A stretch of DNA of 38,444 bases from Cellvibrionales bacterium UBA2618 (GTDB taxonomy: Bacteria > Pseudomonadota > Gammaproteobacteria > Pseudomonadales > Porticoccaceae), in the NCBI GenBank assembly GCA_002339165.1, contig DDJS01000039.1, positions 1 through 38,444 of the forward strand. Direction: 5' to 3'. A model generated the notes under the pieces. It was not told where the DNA came from. It saw only the letters and a list, made by a program, of their open reading frames with translations, and ran no database searches. Positions within the stretch are counted from its first letter, which is position 1. Each line of letters begins with the position of its first letter. The position numbers were made by a program, and so were the translations under genes. Of the stretch, positions 8,791 through 17,727 are shown piece by piece.

Positions 8791-9477
8791 TTAAGTCAGT
8801 AGTCCCTTGACTACCGTTATCTCTAAGAGCTGAAGGAGAACAGCGTCCGCCGACATCTCTGAAGTGTCTATCTGTATAGCGTCATCAGCCGGACGCAAAG
8901 GTGCTACTTGTCGTTCTGTGTCGCGCTGATCTCGCTCGTCAACCTGCAGCCGGACGGCGCGCAGACTAACATTATCGCCCTTTTCTAGCAACTGTTTATA
9001 TCTGCGCGCGGCACGTTCCTCGGCACTCGCTGTCAGATAGATTTTCAATCTTGCCTCGGGAAATACCACCGTGCCCATATCGCGACCATCAGCGACCAAA
9101 CCGGGCTTTAGGGCGAACAGTCGCTGTCGCTCCACTAGGGCGGCTCGCACCCCGACGTGCACAGCCAACTCAGAGGCCATGATAGCAACCGACTCGGTGC
9201 GTAATTGGCGACTGACATCCTCGCCCTCCAACAGGATTTGAGTCTGACCCTCGGCGGCATTGTATTCGAAACAAATATCCAAGTGTGCCGCCAACATGAC
9301 TAGCGCATGCTGGTTGTCGAGAGCCACCTTGTGACGCTCTGACGCCAACGCTAACAAGCGATACAGTGCGCCGCTATCGAGGTAGCGATAACCTAGTTTA
9401 CTGGCCAAGGCGGCACTCAAGGTGCCCTTACCTGCCCCACTTGGGCCATCCACCGTTACAATCGGTACCGATGTCAC
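8791..9477 (-). CDS. cmk: Cytidylate kinase
   Basis: Cytosolic kinase that converts CMP and dCMP to the diphosphates with ATP, supplying CTP/dCTP synthesis from recycled CMP. The 228-residue product starts VPIVTVDGPSGAGKGTLS, with the P-loop GPSGAGKG early in the chain, then LGYRYLDSGALYRLLAL (CMP-binding). DGRDMGTVVFPEARLKIYLTAS and ERAARRYKQL (lid) follow. The start is GTG, sharing one base with the tyrA-aroA stop (TAGTG), so translation is probably coupled. Position upstream of rpsA is conserved in gammaproteobacteria. Confidence 0.96.
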   Translation of the reverse strand: MTSVPIVTVDGPSGAGKGTLSAALASKLGYRYLDSGALYRLLALASERHKVALDNQHALVMLAAHLDICFEYNAAEGQTQILLEGEDVSRQLRTESVAIMASELAVHVGVRAALVERQRLFALKPGLVADGRDMGTVVFPEARLKIYLTASAEERAARRYKQLLEKGDNVSLRAVRLQVDERDQRDTERQVAPLRPADDAIQIDTSEMSADAVLLQLLEITVVKGLLT

Positions 9478-11723
9478 TACGCCATGTCCTCGACGCGAAT
9501 AGCAAGGCCAATAACCTGCGCCAAATCGACGAATTCTGGAAATGAGGTAGCAACATTGTTGCAGTTGCCAATCAGGATCTCGCCGTTGGCGCGCAGCGCG
9601 GCAATACTAAACGCCATCGCGATACGATGATCGCCATGACTATCGACCTCGCCACCACTAAGTTGTCCGCCTTCGATCTGCATACCATCGGTGGTCGGCT
9701 GCGCTGCGATACCGAGCGCCTGAAGACCATCGGCCATAACCTGAATACGGTCACTCTCTTTGACCCGCAGCTCGGCCGCACCAGTTAAGCGTGTTCGACC
9801 CGCCGCGCAGGCCGCAGCGACGAAAATAACCGGGAATTCATCGATCGCTAGGGGTACTTGATCCTGTGGAATATCAATACCCACCAGAGGTCGATAACGA
9901 ATGCGAATATCGGCAATTGGCTCACCACCAATTTCACCCTGATCATGGACATCAATGTCGGAGCCCATCAGGCGCAAAATAGCGATAATGCCAGTGCGTG
10001 TAGGATTGACGCCAACATGCTTTAACAAAATATCCGAGCCTGGTGTAATCGCCGCGGCGACCATAAAAAAGGCGGCGGATGAGATATCAGCAGGAACGTC
10101 GATACGACGAGCTTTGAGTACCCCGCCTCCGCTCAGTGACGCGCGCCCAGACGCGCTATCGACGGCATAACCAAACCCGTGCAACATGCGCTCGGTGTGA
10201 TCGCGTGTAGGCGCCGGTTCGCGCACAGTCGTCGTGCCATCCGCATACAGACCCGCCAATAGAAGGCAGGACTTAACCTGAGCGCTGGCCATCGGCATGT
10301 CGTAATCGATCGCGTGCAGGGTTTTACCGCCTTGAATCTTCAACGGTGGCCTGCCGCCCTCAGCTGTTTCGATAACCGCGCCCATCTGCCGCAGTGGGTT
10401 TGCCACCCGAGCCATGGGCCGCTTTGAAAGCGACTCATCGCCTGTCAACTCAACAGCGAAATTTTGGCCCGCCAACAGACCGCATAAAAGTCGCATAGAG
10501 GTCCCAGAATTACCCAAGTAGAGGGGTCGAATCGGAGCTTTTAGCCCATGCAAGCCGACGCCGTGAATCGCCAAACGACCTTGATCTGGGCCTTCAATTA
10601 ATACCCCCATATCGCGGAATGCCTGCAGGGTTGCCAAGCTATCTTCGCCCTCTAAAAATCCGGTCACCTCAGTCATACCCTCGGCGAGGGAACCGAGCAT
10701 TACCGAGCGATGAGACATAGATTTATCCCCCGGAACTCGCAACGTAGCCTGTCCATGGCCGCCTGGCGATAATCGATAACGCGTTTCAGAGCGCGCGGGA
10801 GATAGGTTCATAGATCTATTTTCCAGCAATTTTTCGAAGTAGCGTCGGGCATCCCGTGCGCGTGTAAAAGTCTCGATTAAAACCTGTTGGTCGCCACGGT
10901 CAACCGCCGAGCGCAACGCCGCAAAATCCTCCAAGACTGGATCCAAGACGCCCAAAATAGCCTCTCGATTGGCGACCGTTATATCCCGCCACATCACCGG
11001 ATCGCTCGCCGCTATCCGTGTAAAATCTCGGAATCCGCCCGCCGCAAAACGAAAGATATCGCGGTGTTCTCCACCGGCAGCGAGACTATCGACCAAGGCA
11101 TAGGCGAGAAGATGAGGTAAATGACTGGTGGCTGCCAAAATTTTATCGTGCCGGCTTACCGGCATCGAGGTAACTGAAGCGCCAACGCCACGCCAAAACG
11201 CACTCACACGCTGAAGATGATCATCACCGGTCTGCTCCGTCGGCGTCAGTATCACTCGATGATCGACGAATAAGTCTGCCTGAGCGGCGTTGACACCACT
11301 CTTTTCAGAGCCAGCAATGGGATGTCCCGGCACCAACTGGGGTGGAATCTCTCCATAGATTGTTCGAGCCATTTCGACAACGTTACCCTTAACGCTGGCA
11401 ACATCGGTCACCGTGACCTGATCGGAAAGCCATTTTGAGCAATCCGCTAAGACCTCGGCAACCGTTAGTGTCGGCACGCCTATCAACACCATATCGCCGT
11501 GCCCAAGCTCTGCCCCGAGCGACTCCAAACTAGTTTCGGCGCGATCGATAACACCCTGCTGTAGCGCGATCTCGAGGGTCGAATCGCGACGCGATATACC
11601 AATCACTTGACGACACAGACCTCGATCCCGCGCCGCCTTTGCAGCGCTCGCACCAATGAGACCCAGGCCGACCACAACCAGTCTATTTAGTGCAACCGAA
11701 GTCGGCTGAAGTTGCTCTGTCAT
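9477..11723 (-). CDS. tyrA-aroA: Fused prephenate dehydrogenase / EPSP synthase (TyrA-AroA)
   Basis: A 748-residue two-domain enzyme. Residues 1 to about 300 are an NAD-dependent prephenate dehydrogenase of the tyrosine branch (Rossmann GLGLIG at 19-24, HPIAGSEKSG at about 134-143). Residues from about 315 to the end are 3-phosphoshikimate 1-carboxyvinyltransferase of the shikimate pathway. The AroA part shows GDKS (332-335), LGNSGTSMR (403-411), SAQVK (480-484), RDHTE (507-511) and NPTR (573-576), a set that fits the class II EPSP synthase motifs. Such fusions are known in Pseudomonas and relatives. It sits between pheA and cmk; in Pseudomonas hisC lies between pheA and tyrA, but here only 46 bases do. 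No frameshift is visible at the domain junction. Confidence 0.96.
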   Translation of the reverse strand: MTEQLQPTSVALNRLVVVGLGLIGASAAKAARDRGLCRQVIGISRRDSTLEIALQQGVIDRAETSLESLGAELGHGDMVLIGVPTLTVAEVLADCSKWLSDQVTVTDVASVKGNVVEMARTIYGEIPPQLVPGHPIAGSEKSGVNAAQADLFVDHRVILTPTEQTGDDHLQRVSAFWRGVGASVTSMPVSRHDKILAATSHLPHLLAYALVDSLAAGGEHRDIFRFAAGGFRDFTRIAASDPVMWRDITVANREAILGVLDPVLEDFAALRSAVDRGDQQVLIETFTRARDARRYFEKLLENRSMNLSPARSETRYRLSPGGHGQATLRVPGDKSMSHRSVMLGSLAEGMTEVTGFLEGEDSLATLQAFRDMGVLIEGPDQGRLAIHGVGLHGLKAPIRPLYLGNSGTSMRLLCGLLAGQNFAVELTGDESLSKRPMARVANPLRQMGAVIETAEGGRPPLKIQGGKTLHAIDYDMPMASAQVKSCLLLAGLYADGTTTVREPAPTRDHTERMLHGFGYAVDSASGRASLSGGGVLKARRIDVPADISSAAFFMVAAAITPGSDILLKHVGVNPTRTGIIAILRLMGSDIDVHDQGEIGGEPIADIRIRYRPLVGIDIPQDQVPLAIDEFPVIFVAAACAAGRTRLTGAAELRVKESDRIQVMADGLQALGIAAQPTTDGMQIEGGQLSGGEVDSHGDHRIAMAFSIAALRANGEILIGNCNNVATSFPEFVDLAQVIGLAIRVEDMA

Positions 11724-11769
11724 ACAGAGTTTCCCAAGAGAGAGGCGCGCGATGCGCTGCCCGTATGAA

Positions 11770-12855
11770 TTATAAAACCGCCCGAGGATATGAACCCAAC
11801 AGTCTAACGTCGGCGCTCTCGGCGGTTAATTCTTCCAATACCGAGGCGACGCCAGGGTCGTCGCAGTGCCCGGCAAAATCAATAAAAAAGACATATGACC
11901 ACTTGCCGCTTTTAGAGGGTCTTGTTTCTACGCGCGTCAAGTCGAGATTGGCCTCATAAAACGGCTTTAACAGCGCGTGCAATGCACCCGGCTTATTGCG
12001 CATCGACACCACCACAGACGTTTTATCATCGCCACTGGCAGGCACGCTCTCACGGCCGATAATTAAGAATCGCGTGGAGTTATCTGGCCGGTCTTCAATA
12101 TTTTCCGAGAGTTTTTTTAGATCGTACAATTCGCACGACATATCCCCGGCGATCGCTGCGGAGTTCCACTCGCCTTGAACACGCTTGGCGGCCTCTGCGT
12201 TACTGCTAACGGCGATCCGTTCGATACTCGGATAATTGGCGTCCAGCCACTGTCGGCACTGGGCCAAAGACTGCGAGTGGGAATATACTCGGGTAATTTT
12301 GTCTTTATGGGTACTGGCGCCAATCATAAAGTGCTGATGAATACGCAGTTCGACCTCGCCGCTAATGGTCAGCGACGAATCGATAAAACTATCCAAGGTG
12401 TGGCTTATAACGCCTTCGGTAGAGTTTTCTACCGGCACCACACCATAGTCACAGCCGCCAGCAACCACCTCACGGAACACTTCATCAATCGCACTTTTCG
12501 GCATACTGATGGCCGACTGACCAAAATGCTTGAGCGCGGCCTCTTGAGTGAACGTGCCTTCGGGCCCCAAGAAGGCAACTTTTAAAGGTTGTTCCAAGGC
12601 GAGGCATGCAGACATGATCTGCCGAAATAGGCGCGCCATTTCCTCGTTATCCACCGGACCTTGATTGTTGGCCATAATGCGCCGTAATACTTGCGCCTCG
12701 CGCTCCGGCCGGTAGTAATTGGTGTCGCCCTGCTGCTGCTTAATCTCGGCTACCCGCTGCGCGCAACCGGCTCTCCGACTGATAGCGAGCATGATCTCGG
12801 TATCGATTGCGTCGATTTCATCGCGCAACAACAACAATGGGTTGTCAGTAGTCAT
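11770..12855 (-). CDS. pheA: Bifunctional chorismate mutase / prephenate dehydratase (P-protein)
   Basis: Converts chorismate to prephenate and then to phenylpyruvate, the committed phenylalanine branch. The 361-residue chain has an AroQ chorismate mutase domain (about 1-90: LRDEIDAIDTEIMLAISRR, YRPEREAQVLRRI). The dehydratase domain follows (from VAFLGPEGTFTQEAAL; catalytic motif STRFLIIGRE). A C-terminal ACT regulatory domain carries RNKPGALHALLKPF and ETRPSKSGKWSYVFFID, the GAL and ESRP-type motifs that bind phenylalanine. Feedback inhibition by Phe is therefore expected. The ATG lies 12 bases after gyrA with no serC between, unlike Pseudomonas. Confidence 0.96.
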   Translation of the reverse strand: MTTDNPLLLLRDEIDAIDTEIMLAISRRAGCAQRVAEIKQQQGDTNYYRPEREAQVLRRIMANNQGPVDNEEMARLFRQIMSACLALEQPLKVAFLGPEGTFTQEAALKHFGQSAISMPKSAIDEVFREVVAGGCDYGVVPVENSTEGVISHTLDSFIDSSLTISGEVELRIHQHFMIGASTHKDKITRVYSHSQSLAQCRQWLDANYPSIERIAVSSNAEAAKRVQGEWNSAAIAGDMSCELYDLKKLSENIEDRPDNSTRFLIIGRESVPASGDDKTSVVVSMRNKPGALHALLKPFYEANLDLTRVETRPSKSGKWSYVFFIDFAGHCDDPGVASVLEELTAESADVRLLGSYPRAVL

Positions 12856-12867
12856 AGCAGTGAAGCC

Positions 12868-15426
12868 TCATTCATCCGAGAGATCGTCGCTCTCGCCTTT
12901 CTCAATTTCATCCGGCTCGGCAATTCGCGCTAAACTCACCAAGTTTTCGTTTTCCTTTAACCGGATAATCCTCACCCCTTGAGTATTCCTTCCAACCACC
13001 GATACTTCATCGCCGCGGGTTCGCACCATGGTGCCCTGATCCGATATCAACATGATTTCGTCGCCATCAAATAGTTGCGTAGCACCGACCAAGGGGCCAT
13101 TTCGATCGCTGGCTTGAATGGCAATCATACCCTTACCACCCCGACCTTTGGTGGGAAATTCAACCGTGGACGTACGCTTTCCGTAACCGTTGTCGCAGAC
13201 CGTCAATAGGTAGCCATTGGCCTCGGGAATAACCATCGATATCACCCGGTGCTCGGTAGACAATCGCATCCCTCGAACGCCCTTGGACACCCGTCCCATT
13301 GCCCGCACGTCGGTCCCAGCAAAACGCACCGCCTTGCCCTCACTACTAAACAACATCACATCGTTGCCATCGTCGACTACCGCAGTGCCAACCAAGTGAT
13401 CGCCATCGACCAGATCGACCGCGCGCAAACCGACTTTACGGGGGTTGGAGTATTGCGACAGTGCGGTCTTTTTCACGGTGCCATTAGCAGTCGCCATAAT
13501 CACGAATTGATCGTCGCGATACTCTTCAACGGGGAGAATCGAATTAATCCGTTCGCCGTCATCAAGAGGGAGTAAATTAATCACCGGGCGACCTCGCGAA
13601 TTGCGTCCTGCAACCGGGATCTGATAAACCTTTAACCAGTAGACCTTGCCTGCATTGGTAAAGCACAAAATAGTCGTATGGGTGCTGGCAATCAACAGAT
13701 GTTCAACAAAATCTTCGTCTTTTACCGCCGTCGCCGACTTGCCCATACCGCCTCGACGCTGCGCCTGATAATCTGACAATGGTTGAGTCTTGGCATAACC
13801 GCCGTGTGAAATAGTCACCACACGCTCTTCTTCGGCGATCAAATCTTCGACCGTAAAATCGTGTTGTGATTCAATAATTTGAGTTCTTCTGGGATCGCCA
13901 AATTCTGCGCGAACGATCTCCAACTCCTCCCTGATAACCGTCATTAACCGCTCGGTGTCTCCCAGAATGGATTGGTACTCGGCGATTTCCTCCAACTTGA
14001 CGGAAAATTCTTCAATGATTTTGTCCTGCTCCATTCCGGTCAGGCGATGGAGCCGTAGTTCGAGAATATCGCGCGCCTGATTCGGCGACAAATAGTACTC
14101 TCCATCTACCAACCCGTACTGAGGTTCGAGTCCATCCGGCCGCGTCGCCGAGCTTCCGGCGCGCTCCAACATCTGCAGCACCCCCCCCGGCATCCAGCCG
14201 CGAGCAGCTACCGCCTCGCGCGCGTCGGCTGGCGTCGCAGCTTGCTTGATCAGCGCGATCACCTCGTCGATATTGGCCAGCGCAATGGCGAATCCCTCTA
14301 ACGTATGAGCGCGTTCCCGAGCCTTGCGCAACAGATAGATGGTGCGTCGCGTAACCACCTCACGGCGATGGCGAACAAAGGATTCTAGCAACTGCTTTAA
14401 ATTTAAAATCTTTGGCTGACCATCGACCAAGGCCACCACATTAATGCCAAAAACACTCTGTAACTGCGTCTGCGCGTAGAGGTTATTGAGCACAACCTCG
14501 CCAATCTCGCCGCGCTTGATTTCGATTACCACCCGCAAACCGTCCTTGTCGGACTCGTCGCGCAGTTCAGAAATACCCTCGATCTTTTTTTCTTTAACCA
14601 GTTCTGCAATTCGCTCAATCAACCGCGACTTGTTCAACTGGTAGGGGATCTCGCTAATTATGATAGTCTCGCGGCGGGTTTTTTCGTTAACCTCGATATC
14701 TGCACAGGCGCGCACATAGATTCGACCACGACCCGTTCTGTAAGCCTGCACTATGCCGGCCCTACCATTGATCATGGCACCGGTGGGGAAGTCTGGCCCC
14801 GGAATATACTCCATTAACTCATCGATAGTGATGTCGCTGTTGTCTATCAGTGCGAGACAGCCATCGATGACTTCGGACAAGTTATGCGGCGGGATATTGG
14901 TCGCCATGCCCACGGCGATACCGGACGACCCATTGACCAATAAATTGGGCACTCGGGTCGGCATAACCACAGGAATTGACTCGGACTCGTCATAATTCGG
15001 CGCAAAATCTACCGTATCCTTTTCTAGATCTTGCAGCAGGGCGTGGGCGATCTTGGTCATCCTTATTTCGGTATAGCGCATCGCCGCCGCCGAATCACCG
15101 TCGATCGAACCAAAATTGCCCTGGCCATCAACCAGCATATAGCGCAACGAAAAATGTTGTGCCATGCGAACGATGGTGTCGTAGACCGCTGAGTCCCCAT
15201 GCGGGTGATATTTACCGATCACATCGCCGACCACGCGCGCCGACTTTTTATAGGACTTATTCCAATCGTTGCTCAATTCACTCATGGCGAATAGTACGCG
15301 CCTATGAACCGGCTTCAATCCGTCACGCACGTCGGGAAGTGCTCGCCCAACAATCACACTCATGGCATAGTCCAGATACGACTGCTTGAGCTCCTCCTCG
15401 ATATTGACAGGAACTATTTCTTTCAC
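12868..15426 (-). CDS. gyrA: DNA gyrase subunit A
   Basis: The breakage-reunion subunit of type IIA topoisomerase, which introduces negative supercoils with GyrB. The 852-residue chain holds the winged-helix region with HPHGDSAVYDTIV; the quinolone-resistance positions are Ser79 and Asp83 (E. coli 83 and 87), the sensitive-type residues. The catalytic tyrosine is Y118 in AAMRYTE. The C-terminal beta-pinwheel starts with a GyrA-box QRRGGMGK, which distinguishes it from ParC. The tail is acidic (EPDEIEKGESDDLSDE). The start is GTG with an AAGGGTG SD-like stretch just upstream. A run of eight G on the coding strand (14188-14181) encodes PGG. It heads the minus-strand block towards pheA. Confidence 0.97.
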   Translation of the reverse strand: MKEIVPVNIEEELKQSYLDYAMSVIVGRALPDVRDGLKPVHRRVLFAMSELSNDWNKSYKKSARVVGDVIGKYHPHGDSAVYDTIVRMAQHFSLRYMLVDGQGNFGSIDGDSAAAMRYTEIRMTKIAHALLQDLEKDTVDFAPNYDESESIPVVMPTRVPNLLVNGSSGIAVGMATNIPPHNLSEVIDGCLALIDNSDITIDELMEYIPGPDFPTGAMINGRAGIVQAYRTGRGRIYVRACADIEVNEKTRRETIIISEIPYQLNKSRLIERIAELVKEKKIEGISELRDESDKDGLRVVIEIKRGEIGEVVLNNLYAQTQLQSVFGINVVALVDGQPKILNLKQLLESFVRHRREVVTRRTIYLLRKARERAHTLEGFAIALANIDEVIALIKQAATPADAREAVAARGWMPGGVLQMLERAGSSATRPDGLEPQYGLVDGEYYLSPNQARDILELRLHRLTGMEQDKIIEEFSVKLEEIAEYQSILGDTERLMTVIREELEIVRAEFGDPRRTQIIESQHDFTVEDLIAEEERVVTISHGGYAKTQPLSDYQAQRRGGMGKSATAVKDEDFVEHLLIASTHTTILCFTNAGKVYWLKVYQIPVAGRNSRGRPVINLLPLDDGERINSILPVEEYRDDQFVIMATANGTVKKTALSQYSNPRKVGLRAVDLVDGDHLVGTAVVDDGNDVMLFSSEGKAVRFAGTDVRAMGRVSKGVRGMRLSTEHRVISMVIPEANGYLLTVCDNGYGKRTSTVEFPTKGRGGKGMIAIQASDRNGPLVGATQLFDGDEIMLISDQGTMVRTRGDEVSVVGRNTQGVRIIRLKENENLVSLARIAEPDEIEKGESDDLSDE

Positions 15427-15613
15427 TAAATCACCCTTATCACGCCATTTTTACTGTTTATTAAAAGCTCTCTGTAAAGCCAGTGCGCGGCGATGTAAAT
15501 TGCCACTCTCAGCCTTAGTTACGGATCCAAATTCTATCATAGATAGGCCTACAGTGGCTCGGTTTTATCACCTGCTACAGCCGCCATAAGCGCAAATGTT
15601 ATACAAAAAACGC

Positions 15614-15638
15614 TATACTCAGAAATCCACTCTAGGAG
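15614..15638 (+). promoter_or_regulatory. Candidate -10 box and ribosome binding site of the deaminase gene
   Basis: A TATACT hexamer (15614-15619) lies 25 bases before the deaminase ATG, but the -35 position is poor. AGGAG at 15634-15638 lies six bases before the ATG at 15645 and fixes that start. The 218-base divergent gap must also hold the gyrA promoter; TATGATAGAAT-like matches occur on its minus strand without a clear -35. Confidence 0.4.
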
Positions 15639-15644
15639 TCCCAG

Positions 15645-16997
15645 ATGCAGCCGTCAAAATCACCCACAGAGATCGACACATTAATTAACTGTCGATGGCT
15701 GCTGCCAATAGTTCCCGAGGGTCGAATATACGAAAATTTCGCTCTCGCCGTGCATCGCCAGAAGATTGTCGCTGTATGCTCGCAAAGCGAAGCGGCAATG
15801 CGTTTTAGATCTGCCAGTGAATACCACCTAAATGACCATCTAGTGATGCCCGGGCTGGTCAACTGTCACCTGCATGCCGCGATGAGTCTGCTGCGCGGAT
15901 ACGCCGAAAACCTGCCGCTGGACAGTTGGTTAAAAAAACGCATTTGGCCGCTTGAGCGACGCGTCGTGAATAGCGATTTCGTCCGCGATGGCACCCAACT
16001 GGCGGCCGCCGAAATGATCAAGTCTGGCACCACCTGCTTTGCCGATATGTATTTTTATCCAGAGATCTCCGCCGAGGTCGCGCTTGACTGTGGCATGCGC
16101 AGTCAAATTGGCTTTCCTGTATTTGATGACACCTCCGCCGCTGGCCAAACGGTCGACCAGCAAATCCATTGCGGGCTGCAATTACACGACACCTTTAAGG
16201 GCCACGATTTGATCAACATTGCCTGCGCGCCCCACTCATTGTCCACCGTCGGCATACCAACCCTGACTACACTGGCAACCTATGCCAATGAACTCGACCT
16301 GCCGGTGCACATTCATGCCCACGAAACCGCGGGCGAGATTGTCCAGGCTACCCATCGGCACGGGCAGCGCCCACTGCGGTTATTGCGTGATATCGGCCTG
16401 CTGTTGCCGCAGACGCAATTAGTCCACATGACACAACTCGACGACGACGATTTACGCCTCCTCGAGGAGCACAACAGTCACGTTATTCACTGCCCGCAAT
16501 CCAATCTTAAGTTGGCCAGCGGTTTTTGCCCTCTGGCAAAACTCATCGATCGAGGTATCAACGTAGCGCTGGGTACCGATAGCGCAGCGAGCAACAACGA
16601 TCTCGATCTATTTAGCGAATTGCAGACCGCCACTCTGCTGGCCAAAGGCGTTTCCGGCGATGCCGGCGCCATGCCGGCCCACAGGGCATTGCGTATGGCA
16701 ACATTGGATGGCGCTAAAGCGCTCGGATGGCAATCCGATATCGGCAGCCTGGAGATCGGCAAATATGCCGACGCCATCGCCATCGATATGAACAGCATCC
16801 AACAACAGCCACTTTACAACCTTGCGTCGCAACTGCTGTACACGCATTCGGGGTCGCGGGTAAGTCATAACTGGGTAGCGGGAAAAATTCTGTTAAAAGA
16901 TGGTAAACTTCAAACTCTAAACGAATCGAGCCTAATCCGCAGTGCACAGCGGTGGCGCGACCAAATCGTACCCGACCAATCCCCAGCAGGACATTGA
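15645..16997 (+). CDS. mtaD: 5-methylthioadenosine/S-adenosylhomocysteine deaminase (TRZ/ATZ family)
   Basis: A 450-residue amidohydrolase-superfamily enzyme with a metal centre. The first two metal ligands are in NCHLH (H75, H77); the next region HIHAHET (222-228) and GTDSAASNNDLDLF supply the remaining His/Glu/Asp residues. The segment HAAMSLLRGYAENLPLDSWLKKRIWPLE is typical of MTA/SAH deaminases. In Pseudomonas aeruginosa the gene in this position before ubiG encodes an MTA deaminase, so conversion of methylthioadenosine to methylthioinosine for purine and methionine salvage is the likely role. Family members are often misnamed N-ethylammeline chlorohydrolase. Substrate is inferred from family and context. 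It ends eight bases before ubiG. Confidence 0.88.
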   Translation: MQPSKSPTEIDTLINCRWLLPIVPEGRIYENFALAVHRQKIVAVCSQSEAAMRFRSASEYHLNDHLVMPGLVNCHLHAAMSLLRGYAENLPLDSWLKKRIWPLERRVVNSDFVRDGTQLAAAEMIKSGTTCFADMYFYPEISAEVALDCGMRSQIGFPVFDDTSAAGQTVDQQIHCGLQLHDTFKGHDLINIACAPHSLSTVGIPTLTTLATYANELDLPVHIHAHETAGEIVQATHRHGQRPLRLLRDIGLLLPQTQLVHMTQLDDDDLRLLEEHNSHVIHCPQSNLKLASGFCPLAKLIDRGINVALGTDSAASNNDLDLFSELQTATLLAKGVSGDAGAMPAHRALRMATLDGAKALGWQSDIGSLEIGKYADAIAIDMNSIQQQPLYNLASQLLYTHSGSRVSHNWVAGKILLKDGKLQTLNESSLIRSAQRWRDQIVPDQSPAGH

Positions 16998-17005
16998 ACG
17001 TAATC

Positions 17006-17704
17006 ATGAATGTCGATCAACAGGAAATTCAAAAATTTGAAGATCTAGCCAGCCGCTGGTGGGATCGAAACAGTGAATTCAAACCACTACACGATATCAA
17101 TCCACTGCGTGCCAATTGGATAGATAGCCACTGCCCAGTGGCCGGGCGACAACTTTTGGATATCGGCTGCGGCGGCGGCATACTCTCGGAGGCAATGGCG
17201 CAGCGCGGCGCGCTGGTCACCGGCATCGACATGGGCGAGGCACCGCTGGCGGTAGCCAAACTCCACCAGCTCGAATCGGGACTAGCGATCGACTACACCA
17301 AGGCTACCGCAGAGGATTTTGCCGACCAGCATCCGGAAAAATTCGATATTGTCACCTGCTTAGAAATGCTTGAGCATGTGCCTCAACCGAGTTCCGTTGT
17401 ACGCGCCTGCGCGGATCTGTTAAAACCGGGTGGATGGGCATTTTTTTCAACCATCAACCGCAACCCCAAGTCCTATCTGATGGCCATCGTGGGCGCGGAA
17501 TACTTGCTGCGTATGCTGCCTGTAGGAACCCATGAATACGCTAAACTGATTCGCCCAACGGAACTTAGCGGCTGGCTGCGCAGCGCAGACTTGGAACTTC
17601 ACAGCATCACCGGTTTGCTTTACAACCCATTGACAAAAACCTACCGTTTGAATGCTCGCGACGTCGACGTCAACTATATGCTGTGTGCCCAAAAACTGGC
17701 CTAA
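17006..17704 (+). CDS. ubiG: Ubiquinone biosynthesis O-methyltransferase
   Basis: A class I SAM-dependent methyltransferase that performs both O-methylations in ubiquinone synthesis. The 232-residue product starts at MNVDQQEIQKFEDLASRWWD, which lines up with NVDHEEIAKFEAVASRWWD of E. coli UbiG; a longer frame upstream would overlap the deaminase gene and is rejected. The SAM-binding motif is LLDIGCGGGILSEAMA, followed by ITCLEMLEHVPQP-type motif II and FFSTINRNPKSYL. No strong SD precedes the ATG. It is the second gene of the deaminase-ubiG-mupP-yciK run. Confidence 0.95.
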   Translation: MNVDQQEIQKFEDLASRWWDRNSEFKPLHDINPLRANWIDSHCPVAGRQLLDIGCGGGILSEAMAQRGALVTGIDMGEAPLAVAKLHQLESGLAIDYTKATAEDFADQHPEKFDIVTCLEMLEHVPQPSSVVRACADLLKPGGWAFFSTINRNPKSYLMAIVGAEYLLRMLPVGTHEYAKLIRPTELSGWLRSADLELHSITGLLYNPLTKTYRLNARDVDVNYMLCAQKLA

Positions 17705-17727
17705 CCTACTACTGGACGACCGCTTCA

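Noticed and set aside
16952..17005. 18-codon extension of ubiG overlapping the deaminase gene
   Set aside because: UbiG alignment starts at MNVDQQEIQKF, and this start avoids the overlap.
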